Positions 61,843 through 64,000 of a stretch of 64,000 nt of DNA are shown piece by piece (the first letter of the stretch is position 1; each line of letters begins with the position of its first letter). The stretch is from Chitinophaga lutea (GTDB lineage Bacteria > Bacteroidota > Bacteroidia > Chitinophagales > Chitinophagaceae), in assembly GCF_003813775.1 (NCBI RefSeq), contig NZ_RPDH01000002.1, positions 868,001-932,000 of the forward strand. The letters are read 5' to 3'. Both the position numbers and the translations under genes were made by a program. Under the pieces are notes generated by a model, which was not told where the DNA came from, searched no databases, and was given only the letters and a program-made list of their open reading frames with translations.

Positions 61843-64000
61843 TTAATTCAGGCTCCGGAAGTCTACCGGCACCAGTTTGCTCACGCCGGGCTCCTGCATG
61901 GTAACGCCATAAATTACGTCTACCGCCGCCATCGTCTGTTTGTTGTGGGTCACGATGATGAACTGTGAATTATCGGAGAATTTGCGGATCATATTGGTGA
62001 ATTTGCCCACGTTCGCATCGTCCAGCGGCGCGTCCACCTCATCGAGGATACAGAACGGCGCGGGTTTGATGAGGTAAATGGCAAACAGCAGCGCGGTAGC
62101 GGTGAGGGTTTTCTCCCCGCCGGACAACTGCGTAATGGCCGCAGGGCGCTTTCCTTTCGGTTTGGCGATGATCTCGATGCCGGTATCGGCCAGGTTCGAC
62201 GGGTCGTTGAGGATCATGTCGCACTGGTCTTCTTCGGTAAAGAGCGCCTTGAACACCCGGATGAAGTTTTCCTTCACCTGGTTGAACGTATCGAGGAATT
62301 TCTGGTTGGCGGTGGACTCCACTTCCTGGATGGTGGCCAGCAGGGATTCCTTGGCCGTTACCAGGTCGTTCTTCTGTTCGAGGATGAACTCGTAGCGTTT
62401 TTTCATTTCGGTATACGCCTCAATGGCCGTAGGGTTGATCTCACCCATGTTCTCGAGGCGTTTCTTGAGGCGCTCGGCGTTGCCCTGGAGGTCCTCCACG
62501 CTTTGCGAGCCGGTGCGCTCTTCATCGAGGATCTCGTCGAGGTTTACTTTGAATTCCACGCTCAGCCTTTCTTTCATGGAGGCGAGCTGCAGTTTCAGTT
62601 CGTTCACCTTGTCTTTGATCTGGTTGAGCTGCTGTTCCAGCATGTCGCGCGTTTTCTGCTTGGAGCGCAGGGCGCTTTCGAGTTCCTGGAGGTGGTTGCG
62701 GAAGTTGTAGTATTCCTGGTCCTTTTCGTTCACCGCTTTTTCTTCTTCTTCGCGGCGGCGGAACAGTTCCACGAGCCCGTCTTCCGACGCCAGCAGCCGG
62801 TCTTCGGCGGCGGCGATGTTGCCGGCCGTGTCTTCCAGCTGGGTTTTATTGCTGGTGATCTGCACGTGCAGGTCACTGAGTTGTTTGCGTTTGAAGTCCA
62901 GCTCCTGTTTCAGCCCCTGCACCTTGCTTTGCTGGCGGGTATGCTGGAGGTTCTGGTTGTTGAACTGCACGCTGGCCTGGTTGAACTGCTGCTCCGCTTC
63001 CTGTGCGGCGCGGTCGGCGGCCACGATGCTGTCGTGCAGGGCATGTACGCGGTCGTTCAGTGTATCCAGCTCATCCCTTACGCTCGAAATGCTTTGTTCG
63101 TTGGCCTGCAGGGAGGCTTCCATTTCGGCGAGGCGTTTGCTGCCCGTTTCGATGAGGTGGTGAAAGTTCTCGATGCGGTTCTGCAGGCCGAACAGCTGGT
63201 TGTTGAGCTGGTTCACCTTTTCGCGCATTGCGTTGATCTTGTTTTCGTTGAGCTGGCTGTTGTAGCCCAGCACCTCGTCGTGTTTGGCCTGCAAATCGGC
63301 TTTGAGGCTGCTGCACACGCTTTCCAGCCCGCGGATCTCGGCTTCGAGTTTTTCGAGGTTCTTGGCGCGGCCGAGTTTCTTGCCTTCGAAGAGGCCCACG
63401 GAACCGCCGTTCATGCTGTATTTGCCCCGGTGGATGCGGCCGCTCTTTTCAGTGATCAGCACATCCTGGTCGGGCAGCTCGGTAAAGTTGAGCGCGGTGA
63501 GGTCTTCTGCCACAAACACTTTGCCCAGCAGGTAATTGCCGAGGCCTTTGTATTTGTCTTCGATCTCCACCACTTCGAGCGCAGGCACCGTGCCGGGCGG
63601 CGTAAACAGGGCGCCGGCCTGGTGGTTGAACTGGTCGAGGATGAAGAAATTGGCCTTGCCTTTCTTATGCAGGTCGAGCAGGCGGATGGCCTGGATGGCC
63701 TCTTCCGCGTTGTTCACCACGTAATAGTTCAGGTAAGGCTCCAGCAGGTTTTCTATACAGGTGCGGTAATCCTCGCGGCAGAAAAAGATGTCGCTGAGGA
63801 TGGGCGCCTTGTTATTCCATTCGTTGTTTTTCTTGAGGAACTTGATGCTTTCGGGGTAACCCTCCAGGCTGTCCACGAGCGATTTGAGCAGGTCGTACTC
63901 GTTCTTTTTCGAATCGAGCTTCCTGTTCTCGTCCACCAGGCGGTCGCGCAGGCCTTCGATCTCTCCCTGCGTAGCGAGGATCTTGCCTTTGGTTTCTTCC
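61843..64000 (-). CDS. smc: Chromosome segregation SMC protein, N-terminus cut off by window edge
   Basis: About 719 C-terminal residues are visible and the frame is open to the right edge, so the N-terminal ATPase half and first coiled coil are outside. Visible parts are a coiled-coil end, the hinge domain (about ILSDIFFCRED to VFVAEDLTAL), a long coiled coil, and the C-terminal head with the ABC signature LSGGEKTLTATALLF and Walker B FCILDEVDAPLDD. SMC forms DNA-entrapping dimers with ScpA and ScpB to organise the chromosome. A terminator follows. Confidence 0.97.
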   Translation of the reverse strand, partial: EETKGKILATQGEIEGLRDRLVDENRKLDSKKNEYDLLKSLVDSLEGYPESIKFLKKNNEWNNKAPILSDIFFCREDYRTCIENLLEPYLNYYVVNNAEEAIQAIRLLDLHKKGKANFFILDQFNHQAGALFTPPGTVPALEVVEIEDKYKGLGNYLLGKVFVAEDLTALNFTELPDQDVLITEKSGRIHRGKYSMNGGSVGLFEGKKLGRAKNLEKLEAEIRGLESVCSSLKADLQAKHDEVLGYNSQLNENKINAMREKVNQLNNQLFGLQNRIENFHHLIETGSKRLAEMEASLQANEQSISSVRDELDTLNDRVHALHDSIVAADRAAQEAEQQFNQASVQFNNQNLQHTRQQSKVQGLKQELDFKRKQLSDLHVQITSNKTQLEDTAGNIAAAEDRLLASEDGLVELFRRREEEEKAVNEKDQEYYNFRNHLQELESALRSKQKTRDMLEQQLNQIKDKVNELKLQLASMKERLSVEFKVNLDEILDEERTGSQSVEDLQGNAERLKKRLENMGEINPTAIEAYTEMKKRYEFILEQKNDLVTAKESLLATIQEVESTANQKFLDTFNQVKENFIRVFKALFTEEDQCDMILNDPSNLADTGIEIIAKPKGKRPAAITQLSGGEKTLTATALLFAIYLIKPAPFCILDEVDAPLDDANVGKFTNMIRKFSDNSQFIIVTHNKQTMAAVDVIYGVTMQEPGVSKLVPVDFRSLN

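Overview
The window looks like chromosomal DNA from a member of the Bacteroidota, most likely the Chitinophagaceae and close to Chitinophaga. This is inferred from gene content, with no database search. The signs are two SusC/RagA receptors (one with SusD), a type IX secretion sorting tail on a secreted protease, a DUF2723 membrane protein, the futalosine menaquinone enzyme MqnE, a moderately high G+C composition, and several promoters of the Bacteroidota type (TTG, 19 bases, TAnnTTTG). Genes are dense and mostly intact. There are no rRNA genes, CRISPR arrays, phage genes or insertion sequences. One tRNA gene (Cys) is present.

Left part (1-19169): a truncated SusC-like receptor; an ECF42-type sigma factor with its DGPF (YciI-like) partner; a heavy-metal efflux operon (DUF6660 protein, a CzcA pump fused to a TolC-like domain, and a CzcB-like lipoprotein adaptor); an SDR oxidoreductase; a SAM hydrolase with an ABM-domain protein; the large DUF2723 glycosyltransferase-like protein; two exported thioredoxin-fold proteins facing each other across a perfect inverted-repeat terminator; and an exported xylose-isomerase-like TIM barrel.

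Middle (19170-33557): a VWA protein and an AAA+ ATPase run into a Tat-exported Gfo/Idh/MocA oxidoreductase and a DUF1080 protein. With the TIM barrel next door, the last two resemble the recently described 3-keto-glycoside route of glycan breakdown. Then come a toxin-antitoxin pair in which both genes are broken, tRNA-Cys, a nucleoside phosphorylase, an intergenic tandem repeat, dapF, corA, an operon with a YhhQ-type transporter and a NUDIX hydrolase, a YfhO-type membrane protein and an esterase-like lipoprotein.

Surface polysaccharide region (33573-41432): three GT2 enzymes, a GT4 enzyme, an alpha-1,2-fucosyltransferase, a flippase and an FkbM methyltransferase. This suggests a fucose-containing surface glycan.

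Right part (41429-64000): an NlpC/P60 lipoprotein, dnaE, trxA, a CNT nucleoside transporter, a type IX-secreted M43 metalloprotease overlapping mqnE, a DUF192 lipoprotein, and a minus-strand cluster of a PVC-type cytochrome/dehydrogenase, SusC, SusD and a two-repeat lipoprotein. An MFS transporter and a truncated smc close the window.

The most unusual items are the oxidative sugar genes joined to the VWA-AAA pair, the Sus locus headed by a cytochrome-type dehydrogenase, the doubly broken toxin-antitoxin pair, and several families of short intergenic repeats, including two places where a gene's 3' end is echoed just beyond its stop codon.
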